Both the position numbers and the translations under genes were made by a program. DNA of 64,000 bases from Acanthaster planci (taxonomy: Eukaryota; Echinodermata; Asteroidea; Valvatida; Acanthasteridae). Of this stretch, positions 33,301 to 43,011 are shown in pieces (position 1 is the stretch's first letter; each line of letters opens with the position of its first letter). The DNA lies in NCBI RefSeq assembly GCF_001949145.1, contig NW_019091425.1, positions 921,609-985,608 on the forward strand, given 5' to 3'. The notes beneath the pieces were generated by a model. It did no database searches. It saw only the letters and a list, made by a program, of their open reading frames with translations, and was not told the origin of the DNA.

Positions 33301-36300
33301 GAGTGTAATTGATGCCTCTTCAGCCTAGATATCACCAATTTGTGACAACCTCTTCCATGGAAATTACTGCAGAATGCCAAAACTGATCAGTACAGATTCC
33401 GAACAGATGTAGGAAAGTGGCCTGGATAATAGCTAGAGGCAGCCATATCACAAAGTGCCAAGGATCATTTTTGATTTCCAAGAGTGCATAACAGTTTGGG
33501 TCAGGCAGATATTGGAGCACCTTGCAGTGATGTGAACTTAGAGTATTTTCCTGGAGCATTCATGTATATTCAATTGGTTTGGAGGGTCATCCGAAAGACT
33601 CACCTTGTTGACGAGGAAGACTACCTTGTTGGATCCACCTGCTTCGACCTGAGCAGGATTTCCAGAACGCTGCCCTACACCATCCTCCCTGTCGAGGAAT
33701 GCCTTGACCAGCCTAGCAGCCACCAGAGTCTTGCCTGAGCCAGTGGGGGCCACGACCAGGCAATTCTTGCCCTGCAGCGCAGCTGCCACCAGCTCCTCCT
33801 GGTAGCCACGCAGCTTGAGAGCTCTGGGCTCATCACCACTTGAGAAGTCAGCGTCGCAGGTCTCCCCTTCTTCCGTGCTGGATTGCGGGGAACAAGCCCC
33901 AGTCCATGTTGGGTCGCATCCGCTGGTGTTCTCAACTGGGCTGCTGCTCTCGAAAATGTTGGGCTTGTCAGCAATGATGCTTGTGTCCATGCTTGAACTA
34001 CAACAGCAGTCCTCCATTTCAACATCTTCAGGAGAAAGATTGTTGGTACTACAATTATCTAGAAAAATCAAAACAACAATCAGTAGTATATAAGAACCCA
34101 TAAATTTCGCTGTACCAATTTCCAATATAAGTGAATATATGCATTGTACATCCACTCATTCAAAAACCCAAGACCAGATTAAGGTTTCTAAAAACATATT
34201 TGAAGACTATCAAATGAGACATTACACAATACAGCAAAGTTCTATGCTAAGTAATACATCTTGTCTACATTTATGTTAGATTTTACCAGCTAATTTTAGA
34301 AATGAATGCAATTTATTAAAAAAACAAGATAGAAACCTGAAGACAAGCAAAACAAAAATTAGAATAAATATGGTGAAAGTTTTCATGAATTTAAGTGACA
34401 TGCGTACATGTATGTAATATCCCCTTTCTCTTTTACAGTAACACAGATAATGCAAAGATTTACAGCACACACATGTACCTGTGCAATTAGATGGACAAGA
34501 AAGGTCAGTCAGTTCGTTAGCGAGCTTTGTTAGACCTGTGTGTCTTAGACCTTCTATCATTTGCCGAAATCCATCTTTGCCTCTCTTGGGAATAATGCCG
34601 AGAAGACGAACAGCTCCCCTGATGTCGCCGTGGTACTGGGCCGTCTGTCGAATGCTCTCCTTTTCCTCTTCCAAGAGGCAGTGCAGGTAGGGCAACATCT
34701 CACATGGAGCCATTTTGTTGAGGGAGTCATGGAAGGCTTGTATCAGGTGCCTCCACAAATTGTGGGATTCGTCCTCGATGCCTGGGACGCCTTCAATGAA
34801 GTCGGCGATGAAGCCACTCCCTAAGGGAAAGAGAATGACGAAGAGCATTGTCATCAATGCCAACAATGATACACCATGTCTTGAATCCTGTAACTTGGTG
34901 GCAAATTTAGCAACATGATCTGTCACTGATTTTGCATCCGCTGAGAAGGTCCATACAACGATCAAGGCTTCACTTCAATGAATCTTTGGAAAACTTTGAA
35001 AAATGCTTACAAAACCATATGTGTGCATATTGATTACATGACATCAGCAAATAAATTTATGTTTATTACTCAACATATTGAAATAATATCCTAAAGTTAT
35101 AACTATTGGTCATAGTGAGGCAAGTTAATCCTGGCTATTTCACTAGGCATGTGCATGATTCTAGGCAAAAGATCACAGAGCACACCGTTTGAAAGCAAAG
35201 AAACTGTTAACTGAAGTGACATGTTTTTAATTGATACATACTTGTAGTTACACATGAAACAAGCCAGGCTTCATTTTACAAACGTTAATTCAAAATTTCA
35301 TTTTTTTTGTGGAAACACCCTTCATGCCATCTAAGAGAGTGCATTCTGCAACACACCCCCTTAGCTGAAACAGTCTGCACTGGTTGGGAACATTTTCTAA
35401 GGGAATCTGACCCACTGATAAGAACAGGCTGCATCCCAGTTGCAGAAATGGATCAATTTTTCAAATGAAACACAGACATTTCAAGTTTTGAAATGCATAC
35501 TGATATTTGCTTTGCCTTCCCAAAACACCTACAAGTAACAAAATTGTTGTTCTAGCCAACAACCGGACCATTTAAACTTTTTCTGTCAAGAAATAAAGAA
35601 AAAGAGTCTTCAACTCTATAGCTATGTTTTAGCCAGTGGCCAACTACCATTGCAACGTATACACGTTGAGACGCGGCAAAGAAGTCTTGTAGTGAATTCT
35701 TCCTCTTAGTGTTTATGTCAAGTGTTAACATTGTAAAATACTCAAACGTAAGTACCAAAAACAGTGTGATCGGAAAAGATGCAGGCATTATTGGTGTGAC
35801 CTCACCTTTATCTCTCAGGCATTCAATAAAAGCTGTGTACGTCCCTTTGCCATTCAATCTGGTCAGGCGGTCAAGAAGCACGTTGACAGGAGATTCTTCA
35901 CGAAGAAGTTGCTCTATATTTCCCATAGTTTCTACCATGAAGGAAAAAACAAAGAGACTATATTTTTGGCACTGGATCAGGCATGGACACCCAATCCAAT
36001 GTGCCAAATGATAAGATTTTTGCCTGATCCAAAGAACCTTAAGATTGCCATGGCATGGCATACCATACGAATGGATTTTGTGAGAATTCCATCAATACGG
36101 GCGTTACATAATATAGCCCCTCTAAGAGTGTGCAATGTGCTGGCCAATCACAATTTGCAAAATCTGTCAACCCAATTAATACGAATTTGGAAAGGGTCGA
36201 CAGATTTAGCGCATTGTGACTGGCCAATGTGTTGCAAACTCTTGGAGGTTTGCTATAGTGAATTGTCCGTATTAACTCCTCAGAAAGGATCCTGATACCT

Positions 36301-38052
36301 CTGAAGTCACAACAGTTCACCTCTGACATGTACATGTAGCAATTTCTGGTGTTACTATTTAAAAATGCACAGAAAGTGGATACGTTGGGCGCGATTGGTC
36401 AATATACAAAATTGGTTGATCTTTCGTGATCTGTTGATCTCATTGCGGGATTGTTCATAATTCTAACATCAACCAACTGCCTTTTCTTAACAATTCATGC
36501 TTGTGGATGGTTGTTTTAAAAAGGGAAGTAAAATTGCAGATTTAATACAGGATCAACCAATGGCGCAGAACAATCATGCGGTAATACAGATTGGCTGATC
36601 ATAACATATAAATGTTGCACAGCTGTTGAATAGAGTGACCCATTAGCCATCTGAAAGCAATGGAATGCCCTAAAAAGTCACATTTAGCAGTGAAAATATG
36701 GAGGTATTCACTTAGAAAACACTGAATTGTTCAGACTGGTCTAATACGGTTTGTGCACAGCTACTGGATCTGTAAACAGGGCCCTTCATGCACTCCTCAA
36801 TCGACAGAGGAGTATAAGAAAGGTCGTGTTTACGGGAAGGGCAGATGGCTTTGCACTGTAACTGGCTAGTACATTGTGCATGGCCTGTGATTGCGAGGTT
36901 GGCACTTCCGGTTAGCGAAGTGGTCTTTAAATTATTTGGTTTGCCATTGGCAATACTTTGGCTATGGCACGGGCAAAGTGTTGGCTATGTGATAAAAACA
37001 TGGGCTTGGTACAGTCACAGTGTGGTATTCTGCTCATTAAGTATCACTGATCACATGTCTTTTGGCAATATATTTCAAATCATTGCTTATCTTGATTAAA
37101 ATTGGATGAACGAATAAAGTGTAGCGCGAATACTTTCAGCAATGAGAAAGAAAATGAACAAATATCGAATCGATAACCGCTGTTTGTGAGCGAGCTCACG
37201 TGGCCTGGCAGGAATTTACCCACAATGCTCATCACATTGTTAGCTGTGACCCCGTGTGACGTATTTCCTTAGTTAAAATCTGTGCAGGCCACCAGCCCTT
37301 CCCAGCACCCTTTTCAGGCACTAGCTGACAAGTGCTGCGGCTGTATATGGAATTTGGAAATGATGAGACTGGTCTGGAAAATTCTAAGTGTTTTCTAGGT
37401 TGGCCTAAATGCTTAAACATTGTCACTGCTAAAGTTGACAATGGAAAGAGTTCTATATGTGGACAACACTTATTTTTCCCTTAAAATGTTAGAACAACCA
37501 TCAAAAAGTGATAATATGTCATAAAAAGTGAAATTTAGCTAAGAAGATTCGAAAGCATTAACTTAGAAACCTTTTTTTTTCAGACAAGTCTCAAAGATTA
37601 GTGCACGTGGGGCATCAAGTGTTGTCCGTATATGGAACTCCATTAATAACATCTAAAAACGAAGTACGGTGCAATAACAATGGACGCTCATTATTATGCA
37701 CTGTTTTTCTTTTGTTCGCCGATGTTTGTAGTGTCTTAGGCTTGGAATTCTTTCCCAACTGGACCCGTAAACTGGAACCGTACACAGGACCCTTGGTACA
37801 CTAGTTCCTCCATCGACGGAGAAGTATACGAAGGGCCCTGCTTCAGGATCAATTTCCCAATTGCTCCTATCTCATCCTGTCAACTTGAAAAAAGGCAACC
37901 AACTGCTTACCATGATTGACACCATTTTTGCTGTAAAGAAGGGACAGGAATTCGGACGTCAAATGGAAAGATTCCACCAAATACGGCCGGAAAACATCTG
38001 TGATTATTTTCAGCCTTGGATCTCCATCCTCTTCTGGAAAACAGTTGGCCAT
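20820..38052 (-). CDS. IFIH1-like: RLR2: complete RIG-I-like receptor (CARD-CARD-helicase-CTD)
   Basis: Cytosolic RNA sensor, 14 coding exons totalling 3036 nt (1011 residues plus stop), close to MDA5 length. Tandem CARD-like regions (about 10-88 and 95-200), linker, Walker A APTGSGKT at 307-314, DECH at 430-433, LGLTAS at 464-469, RLR-specific insert (about 500-650), motif [12 protein letters not shown] at 752-762, motif VI QAKGRSR at 782-788, and the RIG-I C-terminal domain with zinc cysteines at 874, 877, 928 and 933. N-E-I-x-x-V-Q-A-x-G-R leans towards MDA5/LGP2 rather than RIG-I. The ATG is the first after an in-frame TAG at 38101-38103. Paralogous to RLR1; most exons share exact length and phase. 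It ends with an unusual acidic tail. Confidence 0.96.
21819..21893. repeat. 26-bp tandem repeat of MITE end
   Basis: Unit TTAAGCCAATTAACCCCTTC plus TCGGGG, about three copies, each a small palindrome made from the MITE terminus. The second duplicated block has only one copy. Confidence 0.85.
21890..22068. mobile_element. TTAA-flanked MITE, family 1, copy 1
   Basis: Begins TTAACCCCTTCACGGTGGGA and ends TAGCGAAGGGGTTAA. Further copies at 23600-23780 and 62091-62281. TTAA plus CCC termini are typical of piggyBac-derived MITEs. Confidence 0.85.
23125..23222. repeat. 98-bp direct repeat left of duplicated block 2
   Basis: Matches 24020-24122 with few differences: TGCAGTTTTACGATTACGTG and CACAATGCATGCCGATCAG occur in both, so block 2 is bracketed by direct repeats. 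Confidence 0.85.
23235..24022. repeat. Duplicated block, copy 2 in last RLR2 intron
   Basis: Second copy of 21466-22310, same orientation, a few percent diverged. It sits inside the CAGACCTGCC element. Confidence 0.9.
23600..23780. mobile_element. TTAA-flanked MITE, family 1, copy 2
   Basis: Same termini as copy 1, carried inside duplicated block 2; it therefore spread by block duplication rather than a separate insertion. Confidence 0.85.
24020..24122. repeat. Direct repeat right of duplicated block 2
   Basis: Right-hand partner of 23125-23222. Confidence 0.85.
24618..24668. repeat. ATA microsatellite with SINE-like tail
   Basis: (ATA)n followed by AGCATTTAGTGAGCGCTCAA and CAGCACTTTACAAA, wording common to dispersed repeats in marine invertebrate genomes. 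Confidence 0.4.
24965..25128 (-). CDS. IFIH1-like: RLR2 exon 13: helicase motif VI end and pincer helix
   Basis: 164 nt, phase 1 to 0. Completes [15 protein letters not shown] and continues into long charged helices ([20 protein letters not shown]), the helicase-to-CTD bridging pincer. Confidence 0.93.
25671..25838 (-). CDS. IFIH1-like: RLR2 exon 12: helicase motifs IVa-V
   Basis: 168 nt, phase 1 to 1. [18 protein letters not shown] and [16 protein letters not shown] are diagnostic for RIG-I-like helicases. Confidence 0.96.
27145..27381 (-). CDS. IFIH1-like: RLR2 exon 11: start of second RecA domain
   Basis: 237 nt, phase 1 to 1. Contains [27 protein letters not shown] (motif IV) and [12 protein letters not shown]1 exon 12 is the matching, truncated piece. 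Confidence 0.94.
27689..28211. mobile_element. TIR element CAGACCTGCCAAC, short copy
   Basis: Starts CAGACCTGCCAACC and ends TACTAGTTGTATGCAGGTCTG-like, related to 22463-24411. It lies in RLR2 intron 10. Confidence 0.6.
28407..28526. repeat. Exact 60-bp tandem duplication across a splice donor
   Basis: 28407-28466 and 28467-28526 are identical. On the minus strand each unit holds the last 23 bp of RLR2 exon 10 with its donor CAAG|gtgaca plus 37 bp of intron, so the donor is doubled. Reading through the proximal donor meets an in-frame TAG. Confidence 0.95.
28504..28645 (-). CDS. IFIH1-like: RLR2 exon 10: helicase insert, [13 protein letters not shown]
   Basis: 142 nt, phase 0 to 1. Uses the donor in the gene-proximal unit of the 60-bp duplication. 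Matches RLR1 exon 11. Confidence 0.92.
28779..30149. mobile_element. TIR DNA transposon (1.4 kb), copy A
   Basis: Ends are CTGTCTGACCATAGAGGAAG and, inverted, CTGTCAGACCATAGAGGAAG; identity extends through GGACACAGAAGGAG. A second, inverted copy is at 50240-51222. No transposase frame seen, so non-autonomous. It carries a TTAA element at 29361-29819. Confidence 0.88.
29361..29819. mobile_element. TTAA MITE (family 2) inside transposon copy A
   Basis: Runs from TCAACCACTTCGTGCAGGGG to GGCAGGAAGTGGTTAA; related to 14607-15207. Left flank reads TCAA instead of TTAA. Confidence 0.7.
30313..30467 (-). CDS. IFIH1-like: RLR2 exon 9: helicase insert, [11 protein letters not shown]
   Basis: 155 nt, phase 1 to 0, counterpart of RLR1 exon 10. 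The GTQ-Y-E-W signature is retained. Confidence 0.9.
30964..31059 (-). CDS. IFIH1-like: RLR2 exon 8: helicase insert helix
   Basis: 96 nt, phase 1 to 1, same length as RLR1 exon 9. Ends ISQTP where RLR1 has ISKTP. Confidence 0.85.
31628..31796 (-). CDS. IFIH1-like: RLR2 exon 7: helicase motif III
   Basis: 169 nt, phase 0 to 1. [14 protein letters not shown] and [12 protein letters not shown]. Same length and phases as RLR1 exon 8. Confidence 0.95.
32417..32494 (-). CDS. IFIH1-like: RLR2 exon 6: post-DECH helix
   Basis: 78 nt, phase 0 to 0. [17 protein letters not shown], same length as RLR1 exon 7. Confidence 0.92.
33021..33263 (-). CDS. IFIH1-like: RLR2 exon 5: helicase motifs Ib to II (DECH)
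   Basis: 243 nt, phase 0 to 0. [12 protein letters not shown] and [11 protein letters not shown]. Confidence 0.96.
33604..34058 (-). CDS. IFIH1-like: RLR2 exon 4: linker fused with Walker A region
   Basis: 455 nt, phase 1 to 0. Cys/Ser/acidic linker, then [17 protein letters not shown] and [10 protein letters not shown]. It is one exon here but two in RLR1 (exons 4 and 5). Confidence 0.95.
34479..34820 (-). CDS. IFIH1-like: RLR2 exon 3: second CARD
   Basis: 342 nt, phase 1 to 1. [30 protein letters not shown] and [20 protein letters not shown] align closely with the MAVS-like CARD. Confidence 0.92.
35806..35931 (-). CDS. IFIH1-like: RLR2 exon 2: second half of first CARD
   Basis: 126 nt, phase 1 to 1, strong pyrimidine tract before it. 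[17 protein letters not shown] matches the RLR1 [14 protein letters not shown] helix. Confidence 0.88.
36094..36274. repeat. Foldback element AATACGGGCG, copy 2
   Basis: About 180-bp hairpin in RLR2 intron 1, ends ATACGGGCG / CGTCCGTATT-like, with GAGTGTGCAATGTGCTGGCC mirrored by GGCCAATGTGTTGCAAACTC. Same family as 866-1044 and 39191-39372. Confidence 0.88.
36777..37840. mobile_element. TIR element CAGGGCCCTTC in RLR2 intron 1
   Basis: CAGGGCCCTTCATGCACTCC at the left pairs with the inverse complement CAGGGCCCTTCGTATACTTC at the right; each end also holds a small hairpin around a CTCC..TCGA..GGAG word. No transposase frame recognised in the 1-kb body. Confidence 0.65.
37911..38052 (-). CDS. 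IFIH1-like: RLR2 exon 1: start codon and first half of first CARD
   Basis: 142 nt, phase 0 to 1, identical in length to RLR1 exon 1. ATG at 38052 gives [20 protein letters not shown]; it lies 16 codons after the in-frame stop upstream. Confidence 0.88.
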
Positions 38053-38196
38053 TTCCCGTCGACAAGTTTTGCAGCACCGATTCGCCAAAAGAATGATAAA
38101 CTAAAGCCTCGACGAAAAGAAGTGCTACTCTTACCCCGTCTGTATGCCATGAATGTGTCATGTCCGAGTCAGCCAATGTCTTGGTTCGCCCTTTCC

Positions 38197-38239
38197 GGGG
38201 ATTCTCCCAGTGAGAAATCCCACGGTTGTTTTAGCCAAT
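38197..38239 (-). promoter_or_regulatory. RLR2 proximal promoter: kappaB site, TGAGAAAT, CCAAT
   Basis: GGGATTCTCC at 38198-38207 fits GGGRNWYYCC and starts 146 nt upstream of the ATG. TGAGAAAT follows at 38211-38218 and a CCAAT at 38235-38239. The same order and near-equal distance occur upstream of RLR1. Confidence 0.5.
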
Positions 38240-39190
38240 CACAAAATTCCATGTAGATTCGCTTGCTACTATCCGACGACTGTTTGCAGCAATATATTTT
38301 CATGATTTTTTTTTTTGGGGGGGGAAGTCCACGCTTTCCAAGGGGGGAGGTGGACAGAGGTTAACTTTTTCAGAGACACCTCACCCCTTTTATTGTACTT
38401 AAAAGTGCCAAACACGTACCAGTACTTTAGAAAAGACCACCGTTGAAGGTGCCTGTACATTCTGTAGATGAAAAAAAAAATCATTATGCCGCTGGACTAA
38501 CTTTATACTAGGTTTGCCAGTGGATTTTAGATTGTATTTTCCTCAGATTTTTGTGGGTAAACCCAGCAGGAGATGGCCCGGTCAAGGGGACAATCTCTGA
38601 GAATGTAGTGCGTCTTTGAAGTCCATTGCAGATGTGTGGGTATGTGGTGATTGAATTCATCGACATGTAAACATTCCAAATTGAAGGGGGTTGAGGGCCA
38701 CAGGGGTGGGCTTATCACACCGGTGGCGGAACGATTTTCAAAGTGAGGGCCAGTCGTTGACAATCAGGCATCATCCATGAATAGGTTGATCCATTATACC
38801 CCACTCAATTACAGAACCTGCAAAAAGTTGGGGGGCTCCCAGTCAAAAAGTGGAGGGCCGATGGCCGTCTGCCTCCCTTCCGTCTGCCGCTAGTGGGTTA
38901 TCTTTGTGTTCAAAACTTAAATTGAGGACTGAAATTGAGGAATGTTCCAAATTATTTCACTTCCTGGATTCAAACATGAAATGGTTAATTCTTACGATAG
39001 TTTAAATCTTCGAGCATACGAGGTGACGTAATAGGTAAGTCCCTTTACTTGTGAAATCCCTCGTTTTATTATCCACTTGTCACTATGGGGCGTCCCTACT
39101 CGACAAATAAACTGCAAATCGGGAAAACGCAGCGTTTCGTTCAGTCCCAGTGGAGAAGTCATTTTATTTTCATTAATCTGGAGTTGGGGG
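38240..39190. other. Intergenic stretch upstream of RLR2
   Basis: No coding exon seen. Contains poly-G/T and G-rich runs, and short GCCGCTGG/GGTGGCGG words that may be old MITE ends. Confidence 0.5.
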
Positions 39191-39372
39191 AATACGAGCG
39201 TTTCACAATAGTGCGCCCCCAGGAGTTTGCAACGCGTTGACCAATCACAGTGCACAAAATCTGTCGACCCAATGCGCGTTTGGTACCGGTAAGGATCGAC
39301 AGATTTCGCGCACTGTGATTGGTCAACGCATTACAAACTCTTGGAGGCGCACTGATGTGAATCGAGCGTATT
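39191..39372. repeat. Foldback element AATACGAGCG, copy 3
   Basis: Same hairpin family as 866-1044 and 36094-36274, ends AATACGAGCG and CGAGCGTATT. Confidence 0.9.
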
Positions 39373-39524
39373 GTTTACTAGTAGGCAAAGAGGTCGGCGC
39401 GTTGTATAATTGTCTTGATTTCGAAATTTATAAGTGCGTTATTGACAAAACCAAGCAAAACCAACGAGCGGAACTTGGAAGCGGGGGGGAAGGGGGTTCG
39501 TTCGACCCCCCCCCCAGCCTACGG

Positions 39525-42500
39525 GCCTGAACTCCGCACTTACACCGGTGAACATGTGGTAGTCCTCGGAAACCAAGTTGAAGTTAAGTACCAGTACCAC
39601 GCAAAGATGTACGAACTCTCACTACTCGTTGTCAAAGGTGACGGACCAAGCTCATATGTGGAAGGATCTGGATTCGGAAATTAAACTGGACTGGCAACAA
39701 ATCAATTTTCTCCATGGAGCCACCAGTATCGATGAGGTGCTCAAAACTCACTCAGCGTTGTTCAACGATGAGCAAAGCACCACAGCCAAAATGTATGTCG
39801 ACAAAGATGCACCGTGAGCGGCGCTTCTGTAAAGCACGAGTTGGTGGGAAAAGAACGTGACAGCCTACAAGACGCAGGATTCATCGAACCACATGAGTTC
39901 TCCGAATGGGCAGCACCCATCGTCCCAGTCCCCAAGCCATGCAGATCGGTCATCCGTGAGAGTATGCGGGGACTATAAACTAGCATTGAACATGGTTGCA
40001 AAGTTTGATAAGTATCCAGTATACCGAAAATCGGATTTGTTTGCATTGCTTGCGGGTGGAACTACATTCACCGAGCTTGACCCCTCGCAAGCATAAATTA
40101 TCAACAACTGATCCTGGGTGAGGCGTCGTGTGCCTACGCGGTCACCAACAACACATTGCGGCTTGTTTGGTTACACCCGCTTACCTTTTGGTGTTGCTCC
40201 TGCGCCCGCAATTTTCGAACATACAATCGAGAACATTTTGCAAGGAATACCACGTGTGACTGTATACGTCGATGATATCTTGATCACGAGCACCGATGAC
40301 CAGTCTCATCTCGCTACACTGTCGACTGTGTTGGCTTTTGAACTAGCTGGCCAACGCCATCCACAACACACCGGCACCAACAAATGTGCCTGAACTGAGA
40401 GCATACCTAGGGCTGCTTATAATAAGTTCTTGCTGCAGCTACCGACAACCCTTGCTGCCTTGTATCGACTTCCGTGCAAGGACACAAGATGGGGATGGGA
40501 TGCTGAGGAAAAGAAGCGTACAGTGCTTTCAAAGATCTCCTGCTGTTATCGAACCTGTTGGTGCTCGTCGACCCGAGAAAGATGTCACCGTATCAGGCAT
40601 TGTGATGCATCGCAATATGGAATCGGGGGGTCAACTCGTAAGTCCGACGCCTCATAAGTCCGAAAAAAGCGTTTTAAAAAGTCCATAAGTCCAACGCCTC
40701 ATAAGTCCGACAATTTTGTTTAAAAGCTCTAGCGGTTTTTTCGGCCCATGACATACATCCGACGCCTCAAAAAACCCGACGCCTCGAAAGTCCGACGTTT
40801 GATTGACACTCGTTACGAGCGTATGAAGACAGCGCTAGGAACAAGACTGATTCCCGGTGTATGAAGACAGCGCTAGGAACAAGACTGGTTCCCGGTGTCA
40901 AGTATGGTGAACTCTTTATGAGTCGTCGGACCTTTGAGACGTCGGAACTATGAGGCTGAAAAAAAATTGCCCATAAATCCGACGCCTCATAATTCCGAAT
41001 ATTCGTTGAGGCGTCGGACTTACGATACACACCCGGAATCGGTGCAGTCCTTGCCCACAGAATACCAGATGGTTCGGAAAACCAGTCAGTTTTGCCTCGC
41101 ACACATTGGCTCTGGCCGACTGGTGTTTGCAGATCGAAAAGGAGGGCCTCGTTTGCGTGTTTGGTGTAACTATGCTTCACATTTACATCTATTGTCTTCA
41201 TTTCAAGTTAATGACCGACCACAAGCCTCTCCTGAGCCTCTTCAATGAAGAAAGAGCAGTACCGCCTCAAGCGTCTGCTCGCATTCAGCGCTGGGCTCTT
41301 ACCTTAGCAATGTACGAGTACACGCTAGTCTTCAAATCGACCACAGCCCAAGGAAATACAGACGCACTGAGTCGTTTACCCTTGCCTATACCGCTCCTGC
41401 CGAAGTGCCGGTTCCCGCCGAGACTGTTCTGATATCATGAAGAGCACTCAATGACACGCATCTCCTGTCTCGGCATCGCACATTTGCCCTTCGACTAGAC
41501 GCAATCCTCTGTTGTTCAAGATACTTGGCATTGTGGGGGAAGGATGGCCCTCACACAATAGCGTGGAGGAGGATACTGAAACCCTACAGAGTTCGTATAG
41601 TGAACTTTCTGTGCAAGATAATTGCCTCATGTGGGGCAATCGAGTGATCGTCCCACCACAAGGGCGAGAGCACATTCTCCATGGCCTTCACGAAGGTCAC
41701 CCTAGGCATATTCCGGATGAAAAGTCTCACCAGAGGGTTCGCTTAATTGGTGGCTTAAGATGGATGTGCTCGACACAAGCTTGAGATGTTTGTGAGGTCA
41801 AAGTATGCCACAGCTCAGTGCCAGAAATATCAACCCATGCCTCCAAACAGCATCCGTGGAAATGGTCGGACCGCCCCTGGTCCATATAGCATATTGACTA
41901 TGCAGGCCCCGGCCCTTAACATGGGCGAGATGTTCCTCGTCGTTGTGGATTCGCATTCCAAGTACATGGAGGTTTTCCCGATGAACCACGCCACCACTCC
42001 TGCAGCAATCGAGAAGATGAGACAGTTGTTTGCAACCCATGTATTGCGAATTCATAAAAAAATGGTATCGTGCGTATTCGCACATCTTCATATCACCCGG
42101 CCTTTCACGGATTAGCTGAACGCACTGTGTGCCACCTTCATGCATGCCATTAAAGGCGCCTTTTAATGTGTACGTTTTTTGGGCTGCGTTGCGTACACGA
42201 TGTGTTCATGCGTCACTTTCACGGACACCCATACGCAAACCTTGGCGCAAGTGTCACGGATGGCGACACCGTGTTCGTTCGCAACTTTATGAAGACCAGT
42301 TACCAATGGTTACTGGGTATCATCACACTTATACCTCGGGTCCGGTGTCCTTCAAGTTCCGATTGGACTTGACCATAATGGATGTGAAATCCATCGTCAT
42401 TTGGACCATATTAGCAATTAAGAACGTCCGGTCGAATTAACCAGCTCGCACCTCTCCAAATTTGGACAGTGAAAGTTGACTTTGGAATGGGTACTACCTT

Positions 42501-42660
42501 GTCAATCCCCGAACGCCAACCTGAGACTGAAGTCAATCGTCAAACGCCCGATAACCCTCCAACTTCCGATAATCCTCCAGCACTACATGCTACTCATGAA
42601 AAAGGTCAAGTCCCATCCCCGCCACGTTCCATCAGGGTGCACCCTCGTATTTAGGCCAGA
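39525..42660 (+). mobile_element. Decayed Ty3/Gypsy retrotransposon (pol)
   Basis: Order of fragments: end of an aspartic protease (LLVVKGDGPS, IKLDWQQI), reverse transcriptase (VRVCGDYKLALN, YTRLPFGVAPAP, TVYVDDILIT), RNase H (DASQYGIG, TDHKPLLSLF, TDALSRLPLP) and integrase (PGPYSILTMQAPA.. with VVDSHSKYMEVFP). Many frameshifts and stops. RNase H is split by a 0.4-kb insertion. I did not find flanking LTRs; the assembly gap follows closely on the right. Confidence 0.92.
40627..41034. mobile_element. Nested TIR element in the Gypsy RNase H, 8-bp target duplication
   Basis: GGAATCGG at 40619-40626 and 41035-41042 is the target duplication, in the codons for YGIG. Termini share TCGTAAGTCCGACGCCTCA inverted, starting GGGG/GGGT. 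8-bp duplication fits hAT-type elements. It contains an internal 39-bp direct repeat at 40819-40896. Confidence 0.88.
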
Positions 42661-42850
42661 AATCTGTCCGCCGAGTTAAGTTATAGACTCAAAATATTCC
42701 ATATTAGAAGGTCCTAAGAGCCATGGAACTGAGGAATTGAAGAAATATGAGAGTGAACCCCGGGGCCGGACTCAAGGCTTCCAATTCTGAGCAATTTGGA
42801 TGCAATCGGGTTTGAAAGTGGCAATATTTGAGCCATTTTGCCGAGAGATG

Positions 42851-43011
42851 NNNNNNNNNNNNNNNNNNNNNNNNNNNNNNNNNNNNNNNNNNNNNNNNNN
42901 NNNNNNNNNNNNNNNNNNNNNNNNNNNNNNNNNNNNNNNNNNNNNNNNNNNNNNNNNNNNNNNNNNNNNNNNNNNNNNNNNNNNNNNNNNNNNNNNNNNN
43001 NNNNNNNNNNN
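42851..43011. other. Assembly gap (161 N)
   Basis: Run of N; true length unknown. Confidence 1.

Noticed and set aside
36777-37840. THAP/P-element transposase in the CAGGGCCCTTC element
   Set aside because: No credible zinc-finger or catalytic frame could be followed; only terminal repeats are supported.
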